Shown here in pieces: positions 1-34,206 of a DNA stretch of 64,000 bases. This DNA is from Protula sp. h YS-2021 (Eukaryota > Annelida > Polychaeta > Sabellida > Serpulidae). Made by a program: the position numbers and the translations under genes. A model generated the notes under the pieces. That model saw nothing but the letters and a program-made list of their open reading frames with translations. It was not told the origin of the DNA and did no database searches. How positions within the stretch are numbered: position 1 is the stretch's first letter; the number at the start of each line of letters is the position of its first letter. The stretch is from positions 36,188,723 to 36,252,722 of the forward strand of contig OX457026.1 of the NCBI GenBank assembly GCA_949752745.1, written 5' to 3'.

Positions 1-640
1 TCGTTATTTTTGGGAAGAATCATTTGTTTGCATTTGCTATGTATGTATCTTCCCTTTGGAGAACTTTTGTACACTTGTGGAAAGGAGAAAGCTAAACTTT
101 TGTGACACCGTGGCATCAATTTTCATTATTAAATTATTGTTCAGTAAGTAAAGAAATATAAGAAAATTGTTTACATGGTCAGTTGACAACGTATTTCATA
201 TATATTGGCTGTGTCAACAAAAAGGGATTATATAAATAAAATCTTCTAGACTTCCGTAGAATCCATGAAAGTAGGAAGAACCTGATGATATTCTATAGCC
301 ACTTTGTGTTCAATTCTGAGATGGTTTTGCTTAATCTAGAAAGCTGAGATTGTACAAGAATACAAGTATAATACAAGAGAATATGTTTATTACTGATGTG
401 ATTCAAAGGTTGATATCATTTTTTCTTGTCTTTTAAACTGTAATACAACAAAAGTTCAACATCTTAAAGGGAACAAATGCAATCAAACTAATAATTCTCC
501 TTGAAAACAAATCTGAGAATACTTGAAGTCAAAATCGTAATATGCTTATTTTTTACCCATTATTTCGTAACTTCTACACATAATATTTCAAGTTGAATCA
601 TCTCCAACTTCTTATTATCATTAACATACGAAACAACATA

Positions 641-1053
641 AGTAAAGTATATGTTCAATCTTGCACCACAACACAAGACAAATGCAAGAATATGTTTGAG
701 CATCAAAAACATTAAAATAGTGTTAATATTACGTTCTCCATCAAGATAAACTTAAGAATTGTTGTGGCGTTTTAGGTGTACTACTGCTTTTACAAGGGAT
801 TATAAAAGTGCAGTTTTGTGAAGAATACATGACGCATTATTGTAGAAAAAAACTTTAGTTTAAATCCCCAAAATATTTGAGGTGGATATATTTTAAGTAT
901 ATGTTCAATCTTGCATCACAACACAAGACAAATGCAGGAATATATCTGAGCATCAAAAACATTAAAATAGTGTTGATATTACGTTCTTCATCAGGAAAAA
1001 CTTAAGAATTGTTGAGGCGTTTTACGTATGCCACTGTTTTAACAAGGGATTAT
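641..1053. repeat. Direct duplication of a ~160 bp AT-rich segment
   Basis: The stretch 641-805 (starting AGTATATGTTCAATCTTGCA) is repeated at about 893-1053 with scattered differences. A linker between them contains a sequence at 805-888 that recurs at 4158-4242. I see no coding sequence in 1-1300. Confidence 0.85.
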
Positions 1054-1317
1054 GATAACAAGTTTGTCCAAGGACAAAGTCCCAGCTTACGAAAAGCAAT
1101 AAGACCAATTCCAGCGTGCATGAGCAAGGGAATTTCCCTGAGAAATTGGGCTTCAAAAGATGATACGGCAAAAGAGCTGGCTCAATAATTAATTTAACAC
1201 CGGACCAGAACATAGACGGATAATTGCATACAAAGATTTCTTTCCCAGAAAAATTGGGAACAGATTTTTTTGTACATCTGGTAGACTGGATAGTCTGCCA
1301 TAGATACCTTCAAACAA

Positions 1318-2133
1318 CGTTCGCATTTCGGACCAGTGCGCATGTTTATTTAAATTGCGTTGATGCGCGGCTCTCACTTTGGAACAGTGCACATGTTTAT
1401 TTAACTTGCGTTGATGTGCGGTTCTTATTTCGGACCAGTGCGCATACTTATTTAACTTGCGTCGATGCGAGGTTCTTGTTCCACACAAAAGTGCATTTTT
1501 ATTTTACTTGCGTTGATGAGCGGTACTTATTTTGGAAAAAATGCACAAGTTTCCTCAGGTTGCCTTAATGTGCGGTTCGCATTTCGGACCAATTTGCATG
1601 TTTATTTAACTTGCGTTGATGCACGGTGCTTACTTTGGACGTGTGCATATGTTTATTTAACTTGCGTTGGTGTGAGATTTGCATTTTGGATCAGTGCGCA
1701 TGTTTTTTCAACTTGTGTTGATGAGCAGTTCGAATTTCGGGCCATTGCGCATGTTTATTTAACTTGCGTTGATGCGCGGTTTTTTCGGACCAGTGCGCAT
1801 ATTTATTTAACTTGCGATGATGCGCGGTTCGCATTTCGGACCACTGCGCAGGTTTATATAACTTGCCTCGATATGCGGTTCGCATTTCGGACCAGTGCGC
1901 ATGTTTCTTTAGGTTGCGTTGATGCGCGTTTGCATTTCGGACCACTGCGCATGTCTGTTCAACTTGCGTCGATGCGTAGTTCTTTTTTGGACCAGTGCGC
2001 ATGTTTATTTAACTTGCGTTGATGCACGGTACTTATTTTGGACCAGTTCGCATGTTCATTTATCTTCTGTCGATGTGCGGTTGTTAAATCTGACAACTGC
2101 GCAAGTTCATTTAACTTGCGTCTATGCGCTGTA
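1318..2133. repeat. 51-bp minisatellite, about 16 copies
   Basis: The unit contains TTCGGACCAGTGCGCATG, TTTATTTAACTTGCGTTG and ATGCGCGGTTCGCAT. The period is 51 bp, exactly 17 codons, so reading frames stay open over long distances on both strands (for example 1465-2022 forward, with a repeated FRTSAHVYLTCVDARFA). No start context, splice structure or conserved domain supports a real protein. I treat it as a satellite. Confidence 0.9.
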
Positions 2134-2239
2134 GGAGGTGATTCATTTAATTTTTTTCTCAAAAATTCCGAAAACAATTCTTAAGTTTTCCAATTCACTC
2201 AAAAAGCACAAGCCGTATGCATGACACCCCAGAGACGGC

Positions 2240-4060
2240 TCATATAAAAAATAAATGAAATCTGATAAAAACTGTAGGAGTAAATGTTTTTTGATTTTTT
2301 TTCTTCAAAAATTCCCCCAAAATTCCCTGATCGACTCGAAAAGCACAGGCCGCATTCACGACACCCTAAGCATGCCTCACACCAAATTAATCATGTATGA
2401 TCAAAACTGCAGGAGAAGATGCATTTTGAGGTATTTTCATCAAAAATTCCTCCCGAAATCAAAAATTTCCAAGTCGAATCAAATAGCACAAGCCGTATGC
2501 AAGATCAACCTAAGGATGCCTCATACCAAAAATAAATGAAATCGGATAAAAACTGTAGGAGGAAATGCATTTTGAAGTTTTTCTTCAAAAATTCCCTAAA
2601 AGTACAGAAATTGTCGGATCGACTAAAAAAGCGCAAGCCGTAAGCTCAACCCCCTTAGGGATGCCTCAAACCTAAAAAAAGAGAAATCGGTTCAAAACTG
2701 TAGGGGAAAATGCACTTTGAAGTTTTTTTCTTCAAAAACTCCCTAAAAATACAAAAATTGTCCGATCGACTAAAAAAGCACAAGCCGTACGCACGACCCT
2801 TTAGTGGTGCCTCATACCAAAAATAAATGACACTGGATCAAAAATGTAGGAGGAGATACATTTTAAATTTTTTCTTCAAAAATTCCCCCAAAATTCAAAA
2901 ATCAGCCGATCGACTAAAAACGCACAAGCCGTATGCATGACCGCTTAGAGATGCCTCACACCAAAAATATATGACATCGAATCAAAATTGTAGGAGTAGA
3001 AGCATTTTTAATTACTTTTAAAATTTTCGCTTAAAAAATTCCCCAAAAATACAAAAATTGCCCGATCGACTGAAAAAAAAACAAGCCATATGCAAGACCC
3101 CTTAGAGGTGCCTCATACTAAAAAATAAATGACATCGTATCAAAGATGTAGGAGGAGATACATTTTAAAATTTTTTCTTCAAAAATTCCCCAAAAATTCA
3201 AAAATCAGCCGATCGACTAAAAACGCACAAGCCGTATGCATGACCGCTTAGGGATGCCTCACACCAAAAATATATGACATCGAATCAAAATTGCAGGAGT
3301 AGTAGCATTTTGAATTACTTTTGAAATTTTCGCTTAAAAAATTCCCCAAAAATACAAAAATTGCCCGATCGACTGAAAAAAAAACAAGCCATATGCAAGA
3401 CCCTTTAGGGGTGCTCATACTAAAAAATAAATGACATCGGATCAAAGATGTAGGAGGAGATACATTTTAAAATTTTTCTTCAAAAATTCGCCAAAAATTC
3501 AAAAATCATCCGATCAACAAAAAAAGCAAAGCCGTACGCACGACTACTTAGAAATGTCTCATACCAAAAATAAATGATATCGAATTAAAATTGCAGGAAT
3601 AGATGCAGTTTGAATTATTTTCAAAATTTTTGTTTAAAAAATTCCCCCAAAATACAAAGATTTTCCGACCAACTAAACAAGCGCAAGCCGTATGCACGAT
3701 CCTTTAAGGGTGCCTCATACCAAAAATAAATGACATCGGTTCAAAAATATAAGAGGAGATACATTTTAAAATTTTTTCTTCAAAAATTCCCTAAAAATAC
3801 AAAAATTGTCCGATCGACTAAAAAAGCACAAGTCGTATGCACGACTCTTTAGGGATGCCGCATACCAAAATAAATGACACTGGATCAAAAATGTAGGAGG
3901 AGATACATTTTAAATTTTTTCTTCAAAAATCCCCCAAAAATTCAAAAATCAGCCGATCGACTAGAAAAGCACAAGCCGTACGCATAAACCCTTAAGGATG
4001 CCTCACACCAAAACTAAATGACATCGGATCAAAATTACAGGACGAGATGCATTTTAAAAC
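2240..4060. repeat. ~147-bp satellite array, about 12-13 copies, with a ~303-bp higher-order repeat
   Basis: Each unit carries AAACTGTAGGAGGAGATGCA, TTCTTCAAAAATTCCCC, CGATCGACTAAAAA, GCACAAGCCGTATGCA and GATGCCTCATACCAAA. Unit spacing measured from the GTAGGAG motif runs from 135 to about 159 bp, averaging near 147. Two neighbouring units repeat together with higher identity at about 2858 and 3161, a dimer repeat of about 303 bp. The array sits just beyond the 3' end of the lectin-type gene. Confidence 0.9.
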
Positions 4061-4080
4061 AAAGTTTACTAAATAAACAA

Positions 4081-4242
4081 CTAACTAACTAACTAACTAA
4101 CGGACGCCACCCGCAAACCGATAGGAATACCCCAGCTTACGTGTAACGTAAGCTGGGCTAAAAAGTGCAGTTTTGTGCAGAATACATGAGCATTATTATA
4201 GAAAGAAACTTTAATTTAAACACCCAAAATATTTTAAGTGGG
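4081..4242. repeat. AACT microsatellite, perfect hairpin and second copy of the 805-888 repeat
   Basis: A short CTAA tetranucleotide run (4081-4100) is followed by a perfect inverted repeat, CCAGCTTACGT with its complement around a 3-base loop (4131-4157). At 4158-4242 a copy of the sequence at 805-888 follows (starting AAAAAGTGCAGTTTTGTGCA). The two copies bracket both satellite arrays. Confidence 0.8.
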
Positions 4243-4256
4243 TATCCAAAGGCATT

Positions 4257-25371
<21,115 letters not shown>

Positions 25372-25403
25372 TTTGCATCGACTGCAATCAGTAGAATATT
25401 TGA

Positions 25404-25411
25404 AATTTATA
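25404..25411 (-). promoter_or_regulatory. TATA-like box upstream of the lectin-type gene start
   Basis: TATAAATT lies 33 bp upstream of the ATG on the minus strand, with an inverted CCAAT (ATTGG) a few bases further up. If this is the TATA box the 5' UTR would be only a few bases long. Alternatively, the sequence TTGCAG just before the start is a splice acceptor and the real promoter lies further upstream (above 25,450). Confidence 0.3.
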
Positions 25412-28400
25412 GACACCAATAAAAGTACACAAACATGACCTAAATCAAACTAAATTTCTTAACCTAGAAAACGTTGTTTGTGCTGTAATGTGCTGCAGTC
25501 GTAATAATCTGTCATTAACAGGTGCATATTATGTTATTTCTTATGACTGTGACCATCCCCCAATTGTTTATTAAGATTATGTAATCATAGCTGCATAACT
25601 GGCAATGAGCTGGCAATGAACTGGCAATAAGTGGCAATGAATAAAGAAAGCCCCATATACTAGGCTTCTAGAACAAGGAAAATAATAGCTTAATATCACA
25701 TTGACATATGACCAGGAAAAGGCGAAAATTAAAATTTAATTACATTTCTATAACTCTTTCGAAGCATTGTGAAATGTCTATACTAGAAACAGAGACAAAA
25801 TGCTGTTGTTTACATAGGAAGAAGGCATAAAATATCTTCAGACAGTATCACAGGGCTTTGTTCATGATTAAAGCAGCACTATGTTAAGGTTACTGTAATA
25901 TATAAGGGTTAATTGTCAAGAAGGTACATTCAATTTTCTTAACATGGTTGAAAGCTGACCCAGTTTTAAATACACGTGCCCTGCTCACATTACTTAGCCT
26001 TCTTTATGACAGCACCCGCTAAAAGGACAGTCATATTGACAAAACAGCATCGCAACTAGTACAAATAGCCAAGGCATTAGAGTAATCTAAAGAACATTGC
26101 CAATAAACAAACAAATCGGATGGATACAAAAACCACAGGATTGTTATTATTTATTTGCCTTTTGCACTCCCATCGGTTTGTATTTTACATTCATGCCTGT
26201 TCTAGACATGACGGAGTTTATATAGTTTATAGTTTTTATATAGTTTTATAGTTCCATTTAATTATGATATATGTTAGTTTTAGTACAGTTATTCATTTTA
26301 AACACAAAACAATGATATCAGTAAATGCATTTTAAAAAGTGTAATAAAACTACGGCATTGTGTTACAAAAAAGCTTTGGGTGGCTTATTGACAGCAATAT
26401 CACTGCAGTCGTCATGATCGTCATACTCAACATCAAGGTATGAAAAGTATTAAACGAAACTTAACTCTTTAAGTCGAATAAATAACCGAATGCAACATTT
26501 TGTCTTTGATCTATTCCTTTCGTGCAGTTATATTTGTAATTGTCTTTTAATATCCCTTGACGAAAATTACGTATACTGTATCATACAGAGCTTTTATACT
26601 GGCGTTTTCATCAAATAACTGCACGTCAATTCTGCGTTTCTCCTACATTCCGTAGTTACGCCAGAATTAGATACTCATTTGTCTGTAAAGTTCAAAATGA
26701 ATAAATGTTTTCTTGAGGCGCTGTCTAAGAAAACTGGCAGCGTGTAAGTAATTATGTTTTTTTCCTATAATCATCATACAGTACAAACAAAACTTGGAAA
26801 AATCAAATGAAGCAATGATTTCATTGAAGCAAATAGACAAACATCTGACGCTGTAACAAGGTTGAATAGAGGGTGAGACCGGACATTGATTACACGTCAG
26901 ATTCGAGTGGAAAATAAAAAACCACGATTTTGCTATGAATGACAAAACTCCTACTGTAGTACCGGAGACATTAGATTGCAACTTTCCAAACTGGCTAAAA
27001 AACCAGTTATATTTTAGGTGTATTCCGACTTTCGATCTAAGGTAAATTGATTTAACGGTAATTAACTACTGACAACTGGTCTAGCAACTTTGATCTAAAT
27101 ACAATTGATGCAAATGGCCAGGGTACGACAACTGATCTATTTTCTCGGATTTTAGCCAAAAAGGAGATAGAAAAAATTCGACTTTGTTCACATATATGTC
27201 TAGCGATGACGCATGAGCACAGACACCTCGATATGATGTGATAAATAACAAACCTGTTGGTACTTCCTCTTACTTGTGGTGATTCCAGACAATCGATACA
27301 TTAACAATTGATCTAACGATAATTGACCTAATTGGTCTAGCGACGATTGCTCTACCTGACAATAATCTAATTTCTTAAATCTTGATTCTATTTATAGTTA
27401 TTTGTAAAGTTAAAAAATAAATTGATATAATTTGTTATTTTAGTTTTCTTTAGATAAATCGCGTTGCGACATAGCTGTTAACATAGAAAGATCTTTGAAA
27501 TATATCTAAACATTTTTCAGCACTGTACTCTCACTTATTTAATAAATGATTTGGCTGTTAGTTCTGAATAGGCCAATTTAGCTCATGTAACAGTGTAAGA
27601 ATGTGAAAAGCTGCAGTATAAAAACATAACACACATAACCAATAATTAATTTGATTGACTGATTTCCTAACGTTATAAAGATTATTTCTTTTGGCCATAT
27701 GTTGATTAATATCATTCGAACAATTATTATCTGTATTTTTAGCCTTGTAAATGTTTGAATACTTGAATCGAAGAACACAATGAGTCTTTTTATTGAAATT
27801 ATGAAGATTCTATGAGTTGCAAGAAAACTTTCTACTTTAACATAAAAAGATAGAATATTAAATATAAGAAATGGAACTAGCACAGGTGAGACTGTTGCAG
27901 ACGGCAAGTCCTTTATATTTTAAGACTGTAAAGTTTCCCTGGTTCTGTGTTTATTACATAGCCCTTTGTTATTGACTTTGATTGAGGGGTGTTGTTTTTC
28001 ATTGACTGAATTCACCTGGGTAATTTACCGGTCGAGTGATTATTGCACGTGGCGTTCCACATTTTTATTTGCCCTAATTTACATGCCCTAATCCATCTCG
28101 GGTAGTTCACCAGTCGGTTCATTTTCGCACGTGGCATTCCACGTTTTTATTGGCCTAATCCACCTGTAGTTTTTCTGTCGGGTGTTTCTTGCACGACTCC
28201 TTTTACACATATGTATAGTACCAAACGTAGCAAATGGTCATTTTACGCTGGTCAATCAGGATGTAAATCTCTAAGTGAATTTAAAGGATTTCGGTCTTTA
28301 GTTGCCCTCACACTTTAAATGATATATTATGTAAACGAATCAAAGCGTTTCCTTTTTTCTAATAGGCAAAAGTTTGTGAAAAGGTTGTAAAAATTACTGA

Positions 28401-29495
28401 GAATGTGTCGGAAATTTGTGAACATGTACCGGGAATTCGTAAAAATGTGAGTTTCTCAATCTAATACTCGATTGTATAAAATGCTTGTGAGTGCTTGTGA
28501 GTGCTATGGGTTAACCTATTGGTTTAACTTTCGGGAATAGGGCGGTAGGTGCTTGTGTAACGCCGCTCTCCCACGTTTAAACCACTTTGGGGAATAGACT
28601 TTATTCCAATTTAAATTTCAAATATTTCGCAACGTTGACTATACGATAATCGACGTCTATCTAGGCGGCTTCCTTAACCAACCGAAAATCCAACTTCGAG
28701 TGCGTCGTCTAACCAACGTTGACTAACCTCGGCATGTTTACTGGGTTATGATTGTCACTGTCTAGAAGACGAATCTTTACCACTTTTCGACGTCTGTATA
28801 CTGTCGCTACCCCGATATCTAAATGACGTCGGCAAATGGACGTTGCTTAAACTTTATTTTGCAAACTTTCGGCAATGTTGATGAGATTTGGGGTAATTGA
28901 CATATAGTCAATAGAGACATTTTGCAAGAAGTAAAAACTTGCCATTTACGTTCAATTTTACTTCTTGTGAGTGCCGTGTGCAACATAAAACGTTTCTTGA
29001 ATAGTTTTAACTTGACAAACACGATTCAGAAGTAAACATGGCTTCTCAAATAAAATGTTTTTAAAGTTGATTGCTTAGCACACTGGAGTAGTTAGTCATG
29101 TTCCCGAACACCTTGTATATATGTTGAATCCAAAACTTTTAGCTGTAAAATATGATATAAAATCTCTCATAAATTTGTATAAATATATACTCCTATAGAT
29201 TCTATTTGAAATACCAACATAACATAATCTTATTCACAATTCTTTTTTATAATATGGAGAACAGTCATAAATTTGACTTCTTGCAAAATACTGTTTGCCA
29301 AAAAAATTCACTTCTCATTTCTAAAGTCTTCTCAGACGTAAAATTTGATAAGTTAACTCTTGCAAGAGGTCTCTAATGTCTACCAAATTCCGGCATTGAT
29401 CCTTCGACAGATTAGGAGTCCTATTCAATGCTGATGGAATGTCGCAACGTTACCTGGTGTATGTGTACTGACCCCTCCCACAAAGGAACATAATA
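25412..29495. other. Intergenic DNA with no gene recognised
   Basis: AT-rich sequence upstream of the lectin-type gene. All frames are short and show no domain or exon pattern. At 28,031-28,200 a degenerate ~85-bp tandem repeat (GCACGTGGCGTTCCAC, TTTTTATTTGCCCTAAT) occurs about two to three times. 28,620-28,800 belongs to the AACGTTG/CGACGTC repeat type described at 30,540. Confidence 0.7.
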
Positions 29496-30256
29496 CAGCG
29501 GAACCTCGACATCGGACCACCTCCCTATTGGGACCACCTCTGAAATGGGGTACATTTTTTCGGTCCCGAATGCGCTCAATGGTTAAGGAAACTCCCAATT
29601 GGGATCACCTCGGAACGGACCACTTCGGGCCACTTTTTTCGGTCCCGAGCACTCAAAATCTCTGAGATCAGACCACTGTTGGACACAGGGGAAATCACCC
29701 TAACTGTGTGATTTTTCACAACACTAAGTATGTTGCCTGCCGTCTTGGATATTGTTGCTGGGGATTATGGTAACACGTGTGTAACTAGAAAGCAGCTTTC
29801 TTTTGTTATCTATTGTCTAAACAATCGCACCTGCCAATACACAAACTCATTGCCTTCCCTCTGATACTTCTTGCGCGCCATAATCCTTAAGTCACTGTTA
29901 CCGCCCCCGCTAATTCTTTGAAACATGATGTTCAAAACTTTTCCGGAGTTCAGACAGTCTAGCATGGATAATTTTTGAAGCTATATACAATGGACTTGCT
30001 TGCTAAATATAGTCGCAAAAGTATGCAAAATCGTGTGTGTCTATAACATACAGATTGTTAATCAGTTGAGATCAGTAATAGATATTATTTTAAACGAATA
30101 TTACTTTCGTTGTTTTTTTTGGACATGAAAGTTGAATCTATGGTCAACCCACAACATTTTACCCCAGAATGACCAAACCTCCCAAATGGGACCACCTCTG
30201 AAATAGGGCACATTTTTTCCGGTCCCAAGGGTGGTCCGATTTCAGAGGTTCCGCTG
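29496..30256. mobile_element. Pogo-like non-autonomous DNA transposon (MITE), 761 bp, TA target duplication
   Basis: Both ends are CAGCGGAACCTC in inverted orientation, flanked on each side by TA (29494-29495 and 30257-30258). The inverted ends continue with ATCGGACCACC, then a GGGACC / TCTGAAAT / GGTACATTTTTT series found near both termini. CAG-TGGAACCTCGA-like ends with a TA duplication are characteristic of pogo/Tigger elements of the Tc1-mariner superfamily. No transposase is encoded, so movement would have needed a related source element. Confidence 0.85.
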
Positions 30257-30539
30257 TAATTATAATTGCAGTCGGATTGCAATATGTAACAGTTCCTTCG
30301 AAAAAAGTAACTTTTTTATGATATTTGTGTGGAATATTTGCATTCGAGCATTCTTTGCACAGTAAGGAAAGTAGGTGTGAAATATATATTAGTGCGTTAT
30401 CATAGCAGACGGTGACACTTCATTATGAACCCTTATATTACATATATCACGCAATTATCCCCCAATCCCCAATTTTACAGCGATCGGGCTAGAAGGGTGG
30501 TTGGAGCAATATATCTGGACAGCTTTCTGACATCTATCC

Positions 30540-30760
30540 AACGTTAGTTTGAGATTGCGACTGCAACATTGAACCCGCTGGATATTTGGTTGTTGTTGGT
30601 CGCGATCAGTGACATCTAATCAACGTGTGTGACACAACGTAGACCAGACGTTGAACGCGTAACGTTGTCTGGACGTTGCTATTGGTTGCAACCAAAACCT
30701 CACTTTCTCCGACGTCTACTCAACGTCAACGAAAAATCGACGTTGTATAAACGTAGGGCC
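30540..30760. repeat. AACGTTG / CGACGTC-rich interspersed repeat
   Basis: Motifs CAACGT, GACGTTG and CGACGTCTA recur every 10-25 bp. The same texture appears at 28,620-28,800, 46,300-46,520 and 47,555-47,600, so it is a family spread over the window. No coding potential is seen. From 30,760 to 31,820 only unassigned AT-rich sequence is present. Confidence 0.65.
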
Positions 30761-31819
30761 TACAACCAAACAGCAAACTCACCATGTTATCGCTCACTGG
30801 AAATGAAAGCCATGAGAGGTCACTTCGAGACTGAAGTAAACTATGACAGTTTTTTGGAGGATCATATTTTTTCCTCTGCTTTTGACAGGCATTCATGAAA
30901 TTTGATTTCTCACATATTCTATGATAAAACAAGGTGGTGGTAGTTTGTCGTTGGGGTGACCATGAAACGTTATCATTGTCACTGTCTAGATTTTAAACAA
31001 ACCTTTTCCCAATGTCTCTACAAAGTCTATACAACATTGGGAAATAGGCGCCGTTCTACTTCCATTTCTAGCCCGTGCGTAACGCCGATTAGACATAAGA
31101 TAATTTGCATCTACCTGACGTAGGCAGGTAGACTCTGTTTCAATTTCCATAATCAACCAAAATCCGACGTTGCGAGATAGCAAACACAAGTGAATTATCT
31201 GTGTGACGTAAATGCTGCACCTGGACAATCGTTTGCGGCTCCCAAACAAGCAAAGTTGGCAATAAAACAAGAACAGATAAGACAAAACCTTGCTGTATAA
31301 TGTAGATAACTGTCCTCTCTAACTTGAACAAACTACAAAAAAACATGTGCACAGGCAACTCCTTACTGGCATCTCACAATAGTGGGCAACATTATCAGTC
31401 TTATTATTTTTTAAAATGTTTTAACGAAAATATGAGCTTCCAACTGCGGACATCTCTACATTGTACACTACGGACACTAAAATATCGCAGGCCATAATAA
31501 AACTACCTCCAAATTATACAGCCACTTTGGTAAATAGATAAATTTTTAAAATTTCTACTATTCGTCTGCTGGTCTGCTGTGCTGGGTCTTGAATACATGA
31601 GTTAGTAAGTTGTGAGTTTGTTGTGGCATCTCACCACATTTCACTTAAATAAATGAGAATCAAATCAAATACATTTACTAAAGCAACTCTAATGTGTGAT
31701 TCCTAAGCTACAGTTAAACCTCAGGTCATGATCACCCCCAATAAACTGGCCAACAGCTATATCGGACAGAATTTTTCAATCCCTTTTTATTTTTCATTCT
31801 TTTCTTTTTGATTCTTATT

Positions 31820-34145
31820 TTGACCGTGGCCGAGAAGGTCAAGGTCACGAAGTAGTTCTTTTACGTAACGTACTTTGGGCCCAAAGGGTCAAAAATGAGG
31901 TAAAAAGTGCTATATTTCTAACCATTTTTTACATAATGGTCAAATTCCGGATTTTGACCTTGAACATGATCGAGAAGGTCAGGGTCAACAAGATAGCTCT
32001 TTTGTAACGTTGTTTCGGTAAAGGGCTGGAAAATAAGCTCAAAAGCGCTCTATTTTTAACTGTTTTCGAGATAAGTCATCCTATCGTTAACGGTGCAGAG
32101 GTCACGTGACCAATGATATTGACCCAAAAGATCAAGATTCAGAATGCAGGGTTATCCCTTACTGAATACGTTTACGTATTTAATCTAGGACCTGGGCGCT
32201 TTTCTAGCCACTTCGAGTGATAAATAGATGTTTTGTTTTGAAAAGTATTTTGAGCTCATTTTGACGTTGGCCTTTGAAGTCAAGGTCAACAATATATGCG
32301 GTTTGACCGAGACCTTATGATTGTCTATCAATGTACCAAACAGGAAGCTCCACTGACTCAAGACTAGGTGGAGTTATGTGGAAACCATGTTTTAGAAAAG
32401 TAACCACCAATTTAACTTGACCTTGCGCATTGAGGTCAAAACCATTTGAGGATTCATCGATACCTTGTCATCCTGTACATGTGTGCCAAATTTCGTCTCC
32501 CTCCTTCAAATAGTATAAGAGGAATTTTCTGGAAACCATCCAATGGAAAAAAGAGAAGAAATAACGGGGGAAAGCCAGAAACTTCAAGAAAAACTACAAA
32601 AATATTCCCAGTTGCAAACAAAGCTGTCAAGTGGAAATAAGGTTTTTATTTAGAGAATTTTAACTGCATAATTGGACACATGCATAATTCATAATTCAGG
32701 CATAATTAAAACAAAACCAATTTCAAGACAAAGCATCAAATTCACGCATTCTCTGCCAAATTTACACCTCCTGCATATCCTTTATAGACCTCTGCATTTT
32801 GTCAGCGAATTCTCAAACTTTAAACAGATCAAATATTTCCAGGTTTGTAGTTCAGAAAAGGAAAAAATCTGACTTAAATCCCAATAAAACCATCGTTACT
32901 GCAGTCCCAAAACGAAAAATAGGCACACGCTAGCACTTGAGAAGTGCATGCACAAGTTTTTTACCTTCCGGATTTTTTTTTTTTTTTTAGACGTTGAATT
33001 CAGTTCCGAAACACCTCCTCTTGCGAACAGCGCTGAAGTACTTAATGAAAATAATAATGCCATCCAGAACAAATGCTACACGTTTCCACCGGTATCCCAA
33101 GAATTCAGTCTTCCGCTGAACCAGGCTTTTTCTTCAACAAACCCGGCGCAGTTTCTGGAATTCCTGTGCGTTTGAAATTACTAACGCGTCTAATATTCTC
33201 CCTGATAACTCTCCCTGTTGTCTGCATGATTTCCAACATTGGTGGTGCTTCAATTTCACTGTTATTCCCACTTGCAAACAAAGTTTGAAAATGGGTATGC
33301 TTTGTTAAGAATTCTGTTTATCCTCTTGTTCTTCTAGGGTTTTCAAGAAAACTGCTCCTGCGCTAGTTAACGATGGAATTTGGCACATAGATCGAGGATG
33401 ATGAGATTTCGTGAAAATTCGCATTCCTTTTTACCTTTTTTAAGTTTAAGGTCAAATTGAGGTCAAAGTATTTTTTACTTGAAAGTAGTTTCCAGTAAGC
33501 TCATCCTACTAGGTTTGACGTAGAAAGACGGCATTTGGAAGAGGTATAGAGAGTAACGAGTTTCGTGACATCCGCAAATTTTTTTACCTTGACCTTCAAG
33601 GTAAAGGTCAAATTGAGGTCAAAATACTTTCTTAAAGCCCACACATTCACGAAAAATGACTGCAAATAGCGCTGAAATCTTTGTTTCAACATGTGCAAGG
33701 TGTCGTAGGGAGTAACTTCGCGGTCTGAATCTCGACATTCAGGTTCAAGTTCAAGGTCATCTGACATTTATATGTCGAAGAGCCTCAGAAAAGATTGACA
33801 ATTATCTCGAAATCGGTTAGAGATTTAGCGATTCTCAGCTTTTTTCGATCCCTTAGACCTAAAAGACGCTATATAACAGATGGTCATAACCTCCTAGGTC
33901 ATGACCAAGATCAAAAACCAGAAGTTGGCCATTATCTCGAAAACGGTTAGAGAACGATTTTGAGCTTATTTTTTACCCATTCGCCTATATAAGTTATTTT
34001 AGTTCACCATCGTCTTGAAAATGTGTAGTGCGAATTTTAACTGAAAAAATATTTTGATCATTGTGCCTAGCGGTTGTATATGCGTACTCAGGTGACCTTC
34101 TCGTTCAAGATAAAAATCCGGAAGCTGATAATGATCTTGAAACAG
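31820..34145. repeat. Dispersed AGGTCA-rich repeat units
   Basis: Segments with AAGGTCAAGGTCA, GACCTTGACCTTC, TCTCGAAAACGGTTAGAGA and GAGCTCATTTT recur irregularly at 31,820-32,430 and 33,430-34,145. They are related to the ordered satellite at 62,860-64,000. Between them (32,440-33,400) lies unassigned sequence. The block ends just before a Helitron-type 3' terminus at 34,207. Confidence 0.75.
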
Positions 34146-34206
34146 TTAAAGATTTGTTTTGACCAGATATATTGTCTCTTCGCTTCTGCCATTTAAAGGG
34201 GGTGCC

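Noticed and set aside
1465..2022. 185-codon repeat protein
   Set aside because: It is open only because the minisatellite period is 51 bp. Other frames are equally open and there is no gene context.
2240..4060. CRISPR-like array
   Set aside because: The whole unit is repeated with no unique spacers, and the DNA is animal nuclear DNA. No CRISPR array was found in the window.
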